Source of the DNA: Acanthosepion pharaonis
Taxonomy: Eukaryota > Mollusca > Cephalopoda > Sepiida > Sepiidae
Reading direction: 5' to 3'
Length of the DNA stretch: 64,000 bases
Assembly (NCBI GenBank): GCA_903632075.3
Contig: CAHIKZ030005642.1
Span: 492,501-556,500, forward strand
Below the pieces are notes generated by a model. That model was given only the letters and a program-made list of their open reading frames with translations. It was not told the origin of the DNA and did not search any database. Every line of letters begins with the position of its first letter. The first letter of the stretch is position 1. This document shows positions 44,525-55,482 of the stretch, piece by piece. The position numbers were made by a program, and so were the translations under genes.

Positions 44525-45770
44525 GAGATTATGTACACCCAAGTTGAAGGGATTTCAATGGGCAGTCTCCTGGGTCCGGTCCTAGCCAACATTTTTGTTG
44601 GTTATTATGAAAGCCTTCTTTTCAAAAAAAAAAAAAAAAAGCTGTAAACCCTACATCTACTAGAGTTACATTGATAATACATTCTCCATCTTTAAATCTA
44701 TCAACAATGCACCAACTTTTTACACCTTTCTCAGTTCCCCTCGTGCTTTACTGCAGGTTTACTATGGAAGTGGAGAGCAATGGTTCTCTACCATTCCTGG
44801 ATGTTTTAGTTGAATGTAAAGATGGTTTATTCATCATGAGCATTTACCGCAAAACTACCTTCACTGGTTTACATACAATTTGGAATTTCTTTGTTCCTAA
44901 GCCCCGTAATATCGACCTACTTAATTGGTTTCTACCCTTGTCCATCGTGCATTGAGGATTTGTTCCCCACGTACCCTTAATCAGGAACTGGAGAAAAACC
45001 ACAGTATCTTCAATGATAATGGCTTTCCTATTAATGTCATTAGACTCCCTATTAAATGGAAAATTAAGCATTTCAAAAAGCAAGTGGTCATTCTTCATGT
45101 CCCTTATATCTAAAACTACCATGGCTGCATAGAAATAGTCAAGTACTCATCAACAAGGCACCGGTGTATATTGGTGATTTTCCAAGCATAACTTAGATAT
45201 GGCACAAGGCTGAAAGTAGGGGGCACTCAATGTGGATCGAACTCACTAATCAGTTGTAAATGTTCTAGCAAGACAAGCTTGCTAACAATTACACTGCCTT
45301 GAGGTGCCCAGGTATTGGCATGTATTAAATCAAGTTTTTTGACTGTGAAGTTATATGTTATTTTTGAGACCCATTCGATGTTTCCCTTTTTTTTTTATTA
45401 AGGATGGTCTGTCCTATTTACAGAATAGTTCCATAGAATACAGATTTAAATGTCAGTGTGATGCTGCATACATAGGACAGACCAATCAGAGATTGGAGAC
45501 CTATATCAGTCAACATATTCCTGTTAGTATAACTCTAGTCAATCTTTTAGGACAACCCAAGCAGTGCATGACTCAGCTATTGGTCAGCACCTTTTAGATG
45601 ATCCTGACTGTTTACATCAGTATTGTTTCACCATCTTGCATAGAGCTCGTTCTGCTCATCATTTGAAAATTTTACAAGCAGTGTACATTAAAATACACCA
45701 GCCGAGACTATGCAAGCAAAAAGAACAATTTATCAACTCGCTTAAGTTATTTGGAGGGTGTGAGTAATAT
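44525..45770 (+). pseudogene. Penelope-like reverse transcriptase and GIY-YIG remnant (PLE-B)
   Basis: RT part: ISMGSLLGPVLANIFVGYYE (motif B; usual start is a hydrophobic-Ala then MGSPLGP), then YIDNTFSIFKSIN where YVDDT is expected, FTMEVESNGSLPFLDVLVEC and MSIYRKTTFTGLH. After an insertion near 45175-45320 come FKCQCDAAYIGQTNQRLETY (GIY-YIG core), DSAIGQHLLDDPDC and HLKILQAVYIKIHQPRLCKQ. This is the RT-to-GIY-YIG order of Penelope proteins. One catalytic Asp is now Asn, and frames shift repeatedly. Confidence 0.88.
45175..45320 (-). repeat. tRNA-like SINE fragment inserted in PLE-B
   Basis: The minus strand has 'gcagtgtaattgttagcaag' (box-A-like) and 'gtgagttcgatccacattga' (box B). It separates the RT and GIY-YIG parts of the PLE-B copy. 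A similar end ('tggcacaaggactcaagtaa') occurs near 50812. Confidence 0.6.
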
Positions 45771-46035
45771 TTTTTTCTCTTTTATACTCACTGGAACTGT
45801 TATATTTTATTCGGTAATTATTTTTGCTAATAAATTGTTTTAGTTGTGTTCAGTAATTAAGTTTTCTTCTGTTTTCTGTTATTCAGTTCTTGTGAATATT
45901 GTCTATCTCGTTCCAAATCACACCAGCAAATCTTTTTTAGAAGTGTTGGTCAATAGAATTCTTAAGGAAAACTTATAAAAAGAAAGAATGTCTCAAGTTT
46001 TTTTAAATCAATATATTCATTCTGTAGTGTCAGAT

Positions 46036-46036
<1 letters not shown>

Positions 46037-46090
<54 letters not shown>
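46037..46090. repeat. (TA)n microsatellite at mariner insertion site
   Basis: TA run on the left of the mariner element; a shorter TA run continues on its right (47889-47900). Confidence 0.95.
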
Positions 46091-46094
<4 letters not shown>

Positions 46095-46411
46095 TTCTGT
46101 CCAAAAAGTTCTGTCCGTTTTTGATTAGTCATTGAATGAAGTTGAAATATATACGAAATGCGTGAAGCAATTGTTTTCAAATTCGGACAGCCGGAAGTAG
46201 GAACATCAGACATTATAAAAAACACGCGCACCGTGCCCGGCCATCAGTTATAAGCCGGACAGCTGTGAGAAGGATGGAAGTGTCTAGAGATCTCGTTCGG
46301 GGCTGTTTGCTTTACGACTTCAAAGTGGGCTTATCAGCTGCATCAAGTCGCCGCATATGTCAAGCATTTGGGGATAGTGTTGTGGATGAACGTATTGCAA
46401 GGCGTTGGTTT

Positions 46412-46930
46412 TGTTATAGACAAGCGTATGGTTACAAGAAAGAAATACGACAACAGTAGAAATAGATTTACGTGGTTTATTTCAACAGGAACGAGAGGGT
46501 TCGGGACAGCTACCTTATGGTAAAGTTCATAAGCCGGCTTTCGGATCTGGTCTATCTCTCATAGTAGTTCACACATGTTGACGGTGGTTGACGCTCCCCT
46601 GCTGTAAGCAGCTGGACGTGACAGGTCTCTATCCTGGGCACCTGTGGACTGCTGCTGAACTTCCCTGTGACCCCTTTTATAGCGTTTTTTTATGGCTTAA
46701 CAGGCTCGAGAAACGAAGCGAGTATAATTAGGAGGGAAGCATTTTTATTGGACGAAAAATAGAGCACTTTAATTATTATTTTATTTTTGACCGGAACACG
46801 TGTGTCGGAAACATTTGTAAAGAAAGTTAATGGTCATTTTGTGACGGGGCTTTGTCCCGTTCACATCCGGTTCTCGCTCTTGAGTGTTTGCCTGTAAATC
46901 AGCCGACATATGTCATTTTATTTTATAACA
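46412..46930 (-). mobile_element. Solo LTR (519 bp) inside the mariner transposase gene
   Basis: Ends TGTTATAGAC and TTTTATAACA. A 4-bp duplication GTTT flanks it (46408-46411 and 46931-46934). Removing the insert plus one GTTT restores the transposase reading frame at the conserved RRWF/RKFKSGD junction, which proves the borders. On the minus strand a TATA box (TATAAAA, complement of 46675-46681) lies about 195 bp before AATAAA (complement of 46476-46481), with about 64 bp more to the end. This is the U3-R-U5 layout of an LTR. Confidence 0.93.
46675..46681 (-). promoter_or_regulatory. TATA box of the solo LTR
   Basis: TATAAAAGGGG on the minus strand, correctly placed upstream of a polyadenylation signal in the same LTR. 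It would drive transcription antisense to the KCNQ exon if still active. Confidence 0.7.
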
Positions 46931-47901
46931 GTTTCGAAAATTCAAGTCGGGAGATTTGTATCTCCGTAATGAGCCTCGCAATGGACGACTCCATTTCTTG
47001 AGTGACGGAGTCCTGAAGGCGGTCATTGAAGAGGACAGTAGTCTAACATGTGGTGAACTTGCAAGACAGTTCAACGTTTCCGATGAAACAGTTAGACTTC
47101 ACCTGCAACACCTAGGTAAGACGTAAAAACTGAGTAAGTGAGTTTCACAAACACTGTTGGAGGTCCACAAGGGACAACGAGTGGCAGCCTGCGTATCGCT
47201 GCTTTCTCGCCACCGTACCGCATCCTTATTCAATCGAGTGCTTACCAGTGATGAAAAGTGGGTTCTGTACGAAACTCCCAAGCGTTCCAGACATTGGTTG
47301 TCTCCTCAGGATGCTGTCCCTCACACCGCAAGACCGCCTATGCACCCACGCAAGATTGTCTGGTGGACAGGTCGTCAAGTGGTTCATTATGAACTGCTAC
47401 CAACGGGTCAAACGGTCACTGGAGACCTATACTCGCAGCAATTAAAACATGTGCAACAGGCATTGTGCCAGAAGGATCCAGCACGGGTGAATCGCAAAGG
47501 TGTGCTTTTCCTCCATGTCAATGCCAGGCCTCATGTCGCGCGAGTGGTCAGGGATACCATACAGCAAGTTGGGTGGGAGACTTTGTGCCATCCACCTTAT
47601 TCACCTGACCTTGCACCATCCGATTACCACCTCTTCCACTCCCTGGATAATCATCTTCGTGGGAAATCCTTCACCAATGAAGCAGGCTTGCGCAAAACCC
47701 TCACGGACTTCTTTGCATCAAAACCCCCCGAGTTCTACCGCAAGGGCATTGAACAGCTGGAGACACGTTGGCAGAAGGTGCTGGATGCTGATGGCGATTA
47801 CTTCGAAGACTAAATATAAGTTACACATACTGTGAAGCGTTTTCTTTTTTTCCTTTAAAAATGGACAGAACTTTTTTTGGTTACCTTGTATATATATATG
47901 A

Positions 47902-48539
47902 CTAAGATATGTATATATATATGTATATGGCTAGGATGAGGTTACAATCCTTGAATGGTAACCTTCCTAGAGATGGCATCTTTATAAAAATGACCTGATA
48001 TCTCATCTTCAGTCACTTTCCTACCACCATAATGTAGTCTCCCTGTACAAATTCTATAAATATTTTCATAGTAGTCGTTCTTATGGGCTTTCCTCTTTGG
48101 TACAAAAATTTTACGAATTGAAGTGCAGTACTAGATTGGCAGCAAGGTCTTATTATCTTACAGTTGAAATTGCTAGATGTAATCATAAGTTCTATGCTAA
48201 GAGTTGCACTTCTCTTGCACTTCTCCATTGTGTAACTCTCTTCCAGCTTCTTGCTTTCCTCTCAACTATAATCTTCCAAAATTTAAATGCAATGTCAATC
48301 ATTATCTTCTGGGTTTTTAATTCCTGTTTTTCACTGTTCCCTCTCCTTAATAAATAATGTTTTCATATTTTTATATTCTCTTACACTCAGTAAACCCTTG
48401 CATCTTAGCAGCTTTATTGCCTTGCTTGGGGTAAAATAGATAAAATATGTCTGAACATTGATTTTCTTTTTCTCTCCATTTTCTTTCTTTTTAAACAAAA
48501 ATCACCAATTAAGTTTACTTAAAAATCTTTTATATGATC
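47902..48539 (+). repeat. Repeat family F, copy 1, and unassigned flanks
   Basis: The segment from about 48005 to 48275 ('catcttcagtcactttccta', 'ctataaatattttcatagt', 'gcagtactagattggcagca') is repeated at 50215-50475 in the same orientation. The rest has no recognised feature. Confidence 0.6.
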
Positions 48540-49090
48540 AAATTGGAAGCCATTTTTATCAATTTGAAATTGGAAGCCTTTTTTATCAATTTGAAATTGG
48601 AAGCCTTTTTTATCAATTTGAAATTGGAAGTTTTTTTTTATCAATTTGAAATTGGAAGCCTTTTTTATCAATTTGAAATTGGAAAATTTTTATCAATTTG
48701 AAATTGGAAGCCTTTTTTATCAATTTGAAATTGGAAGCCTTTTTTATCAATTTGAAATTGGAAGCCTTTTTTATCAATTTGAAATTGGAAGCCATTTTTA
48801 TCAATTTGAAATTGGAAGCCTTTTTTATCAATTTGAAATTGGAAGCCTTTTTTATCAATTTGAAATTGGAAGCCTTTTTTATCAATTTGAAATTGGAAGC
48901 CTTTTTTATCAATTTGAAATTGGAAGCCTTTTATCAATTTGAAATTGAAGCCTTTTTTTATCAATTTGAAATTGGAAGCCTTTTATCAATTTGAAAATTG
49001 CCTTTTTATCAATTTGAAATTGGAAGCCTTTTTTATCAATTTGAAATTGGAAGCCTTTTTTATCAATTTGAAATTGGAAGCCTTTTTTCT
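48540..49090. repeat. 27-bp minisatellite, about 20 copies
   Basis: Unit 'attggaagccttttttatca' plus 'atttgaa', highly uniform with a few indels. Since 27 is divisible by three, repeating 9-residue frames open on both strands (FYQFEIGSL on plus). No start context, homology or splice signal makes them genes. Confidence 0.96.
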
Positions 49091-49671
49091 CATTTAAAAT
49101 GTCAATAATGAAGAAAAATAACACATCCAATTGACACTTTCTCATGTTTCTTCTAAAATACACAAATTTGTAGAAAACTCTAAAATTAATTTTCTCCCTT
49201 AAAATATTTTGCTAATCATGTATGCCTTTTGCAAATTTATCTTTTTAGTCCCAATGAAAAATCTGTTTGGATAGTCATTCTGATTAACTTTTATTTCCAA
49301 TGATTGTAATAAGCCAATATTGTTTTCATTTAATGAACCAAGATTTTTAATTGATCAAGGTTTTTCAATTATTTGAATCAAGATTGTGAAAATTTATTGA
49401 TAAATGCAAATCTCAACCTGCTTTTGATTTTAAAATTCTTGATTTCCTAATTTTTATAAATATCTGTTCAAAAGACAAAACATTCCTTGTCTTACGTGAC
49501 CAAATAAATATTGAAGTACTAAAATTTAAATTTCATTCATACAAAATATCTTTTCAAAATTTATATTAATGTATGCGAACCATAGAAGTAATTTTTTTAA
49601 TATATATATTTGTACATATCAAAAAAGGTAAAAACCTTGACATTATTGGCATTGAGTCTTTTCTGTTGTGG

Positions 49672-49714
<43 letters not shown>

Positions 49715-49773
49715 CTACAAGAAAGTGTGTCTGAAGATTTTAATTTTTTAATATTTTTTATTGTTCAAAATAT

Positions 49774-49838
<65 letters not shown>

Positions 49839-49984
49839 AGCAATAATATTGGTGTGACCAACAGACAACTTGCCAAAAGACCTAGTACCTTAGAAAAGAA
49901 AAAAATCACAAACAAGGAAAGAAAAAAATAAATACGAACAAAAGGCAAACACCTACCTATTCAGTAAACTAAATGTTCAAGGCC
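49091..49984. other. Unassigned AT-rich sequence with two (TA)n tracts
   Basis: TA runs at about 49674-49712 and 49776-49832. Nothing else recognised. Confidence 0.5.
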
Positions 49985-50170
49985 TTGACCAGGTGTTCTC
50001 AACAGGGTGAAATTCACCTCCATGTTGGAGGTGAATTATGACCACAGTAAATTTAGTGTTTGCAATTATAGAATTTAGCCGATTTGGCCTGTAACCTTGA
50101 AAAGGAGGTGGGGAATGGCATTTTGACAAATGGTGAAAGGTTTTAAGCAAGGTTTTGAGCCCCTGGCCTA
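49985..50170. mobile_element. Possible hAT-type MITE fragment
   Basis: 'ccaggtgttctcaacagggt' followed by the near-palindrome 'aattcacctccatgttggag' and 'gtgaattatg' resembles ends of non-autonomous hAT elements. The other end ('gagcccctggcctagac') may be its partner, but the inverted match and an 8-bp target duplication could not be shown. Confidence 0.35.
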
Positions 50171-50214
50171 GACTACCTTGACAAAAAACCAAAGAAAAAT
50201 CTGTGATGCTAATT

Positions 50215-50475
50215 GTCCTGACCTGACATCTTTGCTTCAGTCACTTTCATACTGCCATAACCTAGCCTCTCTCTTGCTCTTTATAAATATTTTCACAGTT
50301 ATTGTTCTGATGAGCTTTCCTCAATAGTATCTTGCCTTCATGAATGCAGTACTAGATTGGCAGTTATGTCTCATAATTTCACTGCTAATAGTTTCACTTG
50401 TGGAACTATCTTTTGGTTTCTTGCTTTCCTGGCAATTGTCTTCTGTTTTTTTTTAATTCTGCTCTTTTTATTGCC
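50215..50475 (+). repeat. Repeat family F, copy 2
   Basis: Parallels 48005-48275: 'cttcagtcactttcatactg', 'tataaatattttcacagtta', 'gcagtactagattggcagtt' and 'ttcttgctttcct'. No coding motif. Confidence 0.65.
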
Positions 50476-50504
50476 CTCTCTGTTTCTTTCTCTCTCAGTA
50501 ACCC

Positions 50505-50690
50505 CATTGCATGTAGGTTTTACAAGATAAGGTTACTAGACAATACCCCACCACCAAATCAACTGGTTTTGAATTTAGAGTTGTCCTTCTCCTAGTCTAA
50601 TTTCTAACTAAGTCCAGTCTACCCTATTATTTAACCTCTAGCAAATGGGAATAGAGATGGATTTATACCTTTCCCAAAATGAACACAGCC
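50505..50690 (-). repeat. SINE, family C, partial
   Basis: Has 'taggttttacaagataaggt', 'ttgaatttagagttgtcctt', 'ccagtctaccctattattta' and 'gatttatacctttcccaaaa'. The tRNA-like head is missing. Confidence 0.7.
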
Positions 50691-50932
50691 AAATCCAAAT
50701 TGGAGCACCAAGTAAACCTGGAACTTACTAAAATAATGATCTGAGAGACTGTCTGTTTAACCTTTTCTCCACAAAAAAGTTTTATACACTTAGTAAGCTT
50801 AGCTTTGTATGGCACAAGGACTCAAGTAAAGAGCACTCAGAATAGAAGACATGACAGTGGTAAAGATTTTAGACTTTTTAAAATTTCTCTCTACAATAGG
50901 GTCCTCTCTTTCTTTCCTCTTGTAGTCCTGAG

Positions 50933-51165
50933 TATGATGATAAACTATATCTGGCAGCAAGGCCTCTGATCAGGAGATTGGAGATTTTGAGGCGTGGGGA
51001 ACCACTTCTTAATTGCTGTTGTTCCCAGGTTCACCCTGACCTGGGGTGGTAGCACTTGTTTGTGGGGGGAGGGGCCACAGCTATGGACAAATAGTGAACC
51101 CTCAAACAAAAATACCAACAATACCTTTATATATATATTATTTTTTTTAAGCGTTTCACCCCAAG
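50933..51165 (-). repeat. SINE-like repeat, family B, partial
   Basis: Contains 'ctggcagcaaggcctctgat', 'cttaattgctgttgttccca' and 'gctatggacaaatagtgaac', and stops at 'accaacaatacc'. One tail unit. Confidence 0.72.
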
Positions 51166-51194
51166 CAAGGCGGGAAGCCACTAGGACGCAAGGG

Positions 51195-51490
51195 GTTACA
51201 GAAGATTTGGATCAAGATCAGATAGGAGTGATAGAGGAAAGGATGAGGAGAAGGATAGTGGACAGATCAAGGCAACTGGAGATGTTGATTGACATTACAT
51301 TTGAATAATTGGAGATTATAGCTATCAGGGAAACAGGAATAGGGAAGGGAGTTCCACAGGCGAGAGGTGCGAGATATGAAGCTATTGGAGTAGAAGAGAC
51401 AGCTACATTTAATAGTTTCAACAGTGAAAGGGTGAGAGTGGGATGCCAGCCTAGTGTCATTCACAGACAGACTGTTTTGCTGTATCACAG
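51195..51490 (-). pseudogene. LINE C-terminal fragment (CR1/Jockey-like)
   Basis: The minus-strand open frame reads SFISRTSRLWNSLPYSCFPD followed by SYNLQLFKCNVNQHLQ. The pattern (F/S)FxxRTxRLWNSLP...YNLQxFKxxVNxHL is the familiar C-terminal end of many LINE polyproteins. The upstream RT is not present. A tRNA-like sequence follows at 51500-51595. Confidence 0.75.
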
Positions 51491-51499
51491 CTCTTCAGT

Positions 51500-51595
51500 T
51501 CGGCTAGACGTCCAGTTGCCTCTAGCTAGGATTGAAACTTGACTGAATTGCCGTCAGTTGAAGCTTCTACCACTAAGCTGTCGGCACACAGCAAG
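51500..51595 (-). repeat. tRNA-like fragment
   Basis: The minus strand has 'cagcttagtggtagaagctt' (box-A-like) and 'caagtttcaatcctagc' (box-B-like). It does not fold convincingly as a full tRNA, so a SINE head or the tRNA-like tail of the adjoining LINE is more likely. Confidence 0.5.
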
Positions 51596-52134
51596 GATGA
51601 AGGTGAATTTTAGTGTATTTATTTTTAGATAAACACACAGTGATTGAGAGGACTTGATTCGCTTTACCGAAGAGTCTTGCTATAATAGCTGTAATAGTCA
51701 CTGTTTACAAACCCACACTTCCTCCCCGCAGAGAGCTGAACCGAAATTAATTTTTCAGGAATATAAAATTACCAAAAATACCTATTTATCATAGAATTAC
51801 CAACAATAAATCTTCTATAATTGAAGGCATGCAGTTGTGTTCAAAATATTTAGATTTCAGTATTAAATCATCCAGTTGAGCTTGAGACGTTACAAAACAA
51901 AATCAGCCAAACACCCAACATGAAAGAACTCTTTCACAACATTAATCCATATAATATCTTACAATTTCTTAAATCAAACTGCATTCCAAAATATTACTTC
52001 AACAAAGCTACAACATGAAACACACATCACTACCTCTAGTAATTATGTCCACACAAACATGTATATGAAAGCTGAGTATCATCTACCATATATTCAATTG
52101 TGAAAGCAGAATAACATATTTCTATTACTTCAAA

Positions 52135-52205
52135 GCTTCCAAGAACATCAAATTTTGGCATTAAATGACCATACGGAGTAGATATACCATTAAAGAAACC
52201 AATCA
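52135..52205 (-). repeat. SINE-like repeat, family B, end fragment
   Basis: 'aattttggcattaaatgacc' and 'gatataccattaaagaaacc' match the start of family B read in reverse. Confidence 0.55.
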
Positions 52206-52304
52206 ATATCCTCTTGTAACTGCAGATTCCCTGCACACAGTCTCATCCATTTTAAGGCCACAGCTTCCCCACACTAGATGGTGTTACTTTAGTTTTAGTA
52301 GCAA

Positions 52305-52745
52305 GTAGGTTTTATAAGATAAAGTTACTAGCTTCTGGCCACAAAACAATTGGCTTTGAATTTAGAGTTGTTCTTCTCCTAAACTGATTTCCAACCAAGG
52401 CTAGAGAGTCCAGTTTAACTTGTTATTTAACTATTTACATTTATGGACTGTTGTCCTCATCTTCAGTGCTATATTCATAATATTTCATCTGTTGTACACT
52501 CCAGCTGTCTTCAGGTGATTAGAATTTTGAACTGACCCCTTTAATTCATCTACCGAGGGTAGAGTATTCTAGTTAGAAGATAAGGACAACAGTCCGAACA
52601 ATGTAAATAGTGTAAATAATTACAATACCTCATCTCAGAAATATAGACAAATACTGTTATTTAAACTCTAGCAGGGGAGAGTAGAGATAGATTTATATTT
52701 TTCCCAAGGGTATATTTGCAAAAAGTGAACACAGCCACACCTTGA
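52305..52745 (-). repeat. SINE, family C, interrupted by a PLE-A tail palindrome
   Basis: It matches 50505-50690 on both sides of an insertion at 52431-52654. TGTTATTTAA is present on both sides (52421-52430 and 52655-52664), a perfect 10-bp target duplication. Confidence 0.8.
52431..52654. mobile_element. PLE-A double-tail palindrome
   Basis: Consists almost only of two PLE-A tails in inverted orientation: the left ('tgttgtcctcatcttcagtg', 'gctgtcttcaggtgattaga') and the right ('gataaggacaacagtccgaa' … 'ctcatctcagaaatatagac'). It lies between perfect 10-bp target duplications. It is the smallest member of the PLE-A series and lacks the tRNA-like module. Confidence 0.85.
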
Positions 52746-53104
52746 ATTTGATTTTGGCTTGCCATTCCCACTTTCTACACTGATAACTGCTACAGTATCC
52801 ATACAGCCACAGTCTGATACTCTATATTTGATAAACTTTGCTTAGGATGACACATAGACACATGTGTGAGACACCTACTACAGTAGTAATGATCTGTGAG
52901 ACTAGCTTGATAAACCAGGTTCTTAACTGAGATGATTTACCTAAGGTAGTAGAATTGGTACAGGGTCATTTGGTCATTGGGTCAGACCAAGAACTTTTCA
53001 ACATGTTTCCTATAATTATTAGTTAAAAAAGCAAGAGAAATAAAAGAGAAGAAATAATAGTCAAAAATTAATCATCAGTAACAATTCTTTATCTCAGAAA
53101 TGCA

Positions 53105-53345
53105 AACAAATGAAGATTATTCCTGATCATAGTAATTGTGGCTATCCACAACTTCCTATGCTCTGAGTAATGTTTGTTCTCTTATTATCTTTCCCAGTCC
53201 CTGTTCTGCCATATGTTTAAACAAGTTCGGTAGGTTACTTACTATTTCTCTTTGCTCCTTTAACTGTCTATATATATTCCCTGTGGGTGTCAAAGTCTCC
53301 AAGTTTTCTTTCCTCATTATCTGTCTCAGAGTAAGGAAAAATGTG
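53105..53345 (-). mobile_element. LINE fragment, family X
   Basis: 'gatcatagtaattgtggcta' with 'ctgtgggtgtcaaagtctcc' and 'tttcctcattatctgtctca' parallels 56700-56910. It is the 3'-terminal part only. Confidence 0.65.
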
Positions 53346-54164
53346 ATGAAAGAATGCTAGGTTTCATTTAAGGAATTTGCACACTACTGCATCAAGGACT
53401 TATTTTTTTTTAAGAATTACTTTCATCCTGGGCACACACACACACATACTATATATATATGTTTGTATGTGTGGGGTGGGGTGGGGGGTGAAGAAGAAAA
53501 AGTGCATGAAAAGTGAAGAAAATAAATAATCTTCAAACACAGCTCTACAAATTTAATTAATTTTATTACTGAGCATAAAAATAATCTTTTTTTCAAGTTA
53601 AAAAAGAAACAAAGTTCAACAAAAAATGTTTTGTTTTTCGTTTTACAACACATAGAAATGAATTGCATTAATATAAATTGAAAAGATGTATGCGAAAATT
53701 CACATATTTACATTATTTATGTGTGTAATTTCCAGCAGTTGGCCACATAATGCAGTCAGCCAATCTTATTTGTACTGCTGCTACAATTTACTTTGTTTAT
53801 ATATCTCGCTTGTATATTTTTTCATATTGTATGAAATACTTTGAAAGCAAGAAAATACTTGCAAGGAGGGATTTAGTACTCAAATAATAAGTTAGTTTGA
53901 ATAAACAAAAAAATTAATTTGAGAATCCAATATTATTCACATTGTCCCAGTCAAGAAATATTGAAGACTGTTTTATTAATTAACATTTCACTTTTTATAA
54001 GAAAAAAATGAATCACATGAAGATAAAAGTTAGATTTACTACACTCAGAAGTTTTTGGTTCATAAGAACATTTCCCAATTTTTTATATCTATTTTCGCAA
54101 GGAAAATATTGTAGCATACAACACAGAATTGAGGATTAGTGATATTACTTAAATCTATGGTGTT

Positions 54165-54238
<74 letters not shown>

Positions 54239-54806
54239 AAAATATACAAAAACCTCGAAGTTAGATAGGTAATACTAATACCTGATAATGCTTGGTGTGT
54301 TAAATTGCATATTTTTGATCAGGTATCAGCCCAGGATATTGGATTCTGATGTTTAAGTTATGGGCCTTACCCACTTGGAAATTTGACACATCACAATGTT
54401 CCTAACTTTCATTTCTTTCCATTTAGCTTATTTCATTGCTGAAACAATCATTTATTTTCCACACAAAACTGCCAAAGGTTAATGATTTTTGAGTTCAGGT
54501 AAAAAATTCAAATAATATACAAAAATTTTGAATGGTGTTTTTAAAGTGGTGGCAGGTTTTTGGCCCTTCTGTCTTGAAACAATGGTACAACACTTTTCTT
54601 TCCGACTTCTATTTGCCTCTCATTCAGCCTCAGGCTGAATTTAACTCTGTGTTTGAAATATATTGGGATAACTCAGTAGTCCTTTTCAATAATTTTACTT
54701 TCATTTCTTTTTTTTTTACAGTGAAACAATAATTTTCCCTGATGCCAGAGGTTGGTGTTTGACACTTTCAAACATACATGAAGAAAACACACACACACAC
54801 ATGAAT

Positions 54807-54852
<46 letters not shown>

Positions 54853-55482
54853 TATATATATATATATATTTCAAACACATTGAAGAAAAACAAAACATTC
54901 TGTTATATTTCCATGTAGAAAAATTCTGTTGGCATGTTAAAAACAAAGTTTCTCCAAAACCATTTTGTTTTTTATCCATCAGGCCTTGCTTATACAGAAA
55001 CATTACTAAAATATAAGACAACAAAAAAAATTCTCTTAATGTTATTATGAAAAAAAAAGAAATTTTCCTTTTTACAAGATTTTTAAATCTGCCCCCAGGG
55101 CAGAATCACTTCAAGAAAATTGGATTTGCAAAACATAAAAAAAAGTATTTTTAAATCTTAAAAGAAATTATAAAATAGGAAGAAAGAAAACTGGTGTTCA
55201 CTTGAACTTGGAGTCAAGATATTTTATTGGAAATGTAGATTCTGTCATTTCTACATGTACGAAAACAATTAGATTCTCAAAGAAATTCATCTGTGTAATT
55301 CATAAAAGTCTGCAATAGCTGAATATTGCCCGGAAGATAAAATGAAATCAAGTTTGAAAACATCACAATTTAATAAACAGAATATGATCTCTTAAATTGA
55401 AATTTGGTTTTAGATGGATTGATAGATAGGAAAAGACTGAGATAGATAAATTATATATATATATATATATATATAAAAACAC
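53346..55482. other. Unassigned AT-rich sequence with microsatellites
   Basis: (CA)n(TA)n at 54166-54235, (TA)n near 54796-54870 and 55450-55475. No gene or shared repeat was recognised elsewhere. Confidence 0.5.

Larger units (their letters stand above)
46265..47813 (+). pseudogene. mariner transposase (DD34D type), interrupted and mutated
   Basis: The N-terminal part (46265-46411) holds the helix-turn-helix (SAASSRRICQAFGDSVVDER, then RRWF). After the LTR it resumes exactly in frame at 46935 (RKFKSGDLYLRNEPRNGR). Two in-frame stops follow (TAA 47124-47126 and TGA 47139-47141). The catalytic part has LTSDEKWVLYE (first Asp), LHVNARPHVARVV (Val in place of the second Asp of HDNARPH) and HPPYSPDLAPSDYHLFHSLD (third Asp). 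The spacing between positions two and three is 34 residues. The lost Asp and the stops make it inactive. Confidence 0.93.
46091..47888 (+). mobile_element. mariner transposon split by a solo LTR
   Basis: The left end includes 'ccaaaaagttctgtccgttt'; the complement of the right end reads 'ccaaaaaaagttctgtccat'. These are the terminal inverted repeats. TA lies at both borders. Subtracting the 519-bp LTR and one 4-bp target copy leaves 1,275 bp, the usual size of mariner elements (about 1.3 kb). It carries one transposase gene, now broken, in the same strand as the KCNQ exon. Confidence 0.92.

Noticed and set aside
48613..48994. Repeating 9-residue protein on either strand
   Set aside because: Product of the 27-bp minisatellite. 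No start context or homology.
51500..51595. Functional tRNA gene
   Set aside because: Box-like motifs are present but no full cloverleaf can be drawn. It adjoins LINE sequence and is better seen as a tRNA-like repeat.
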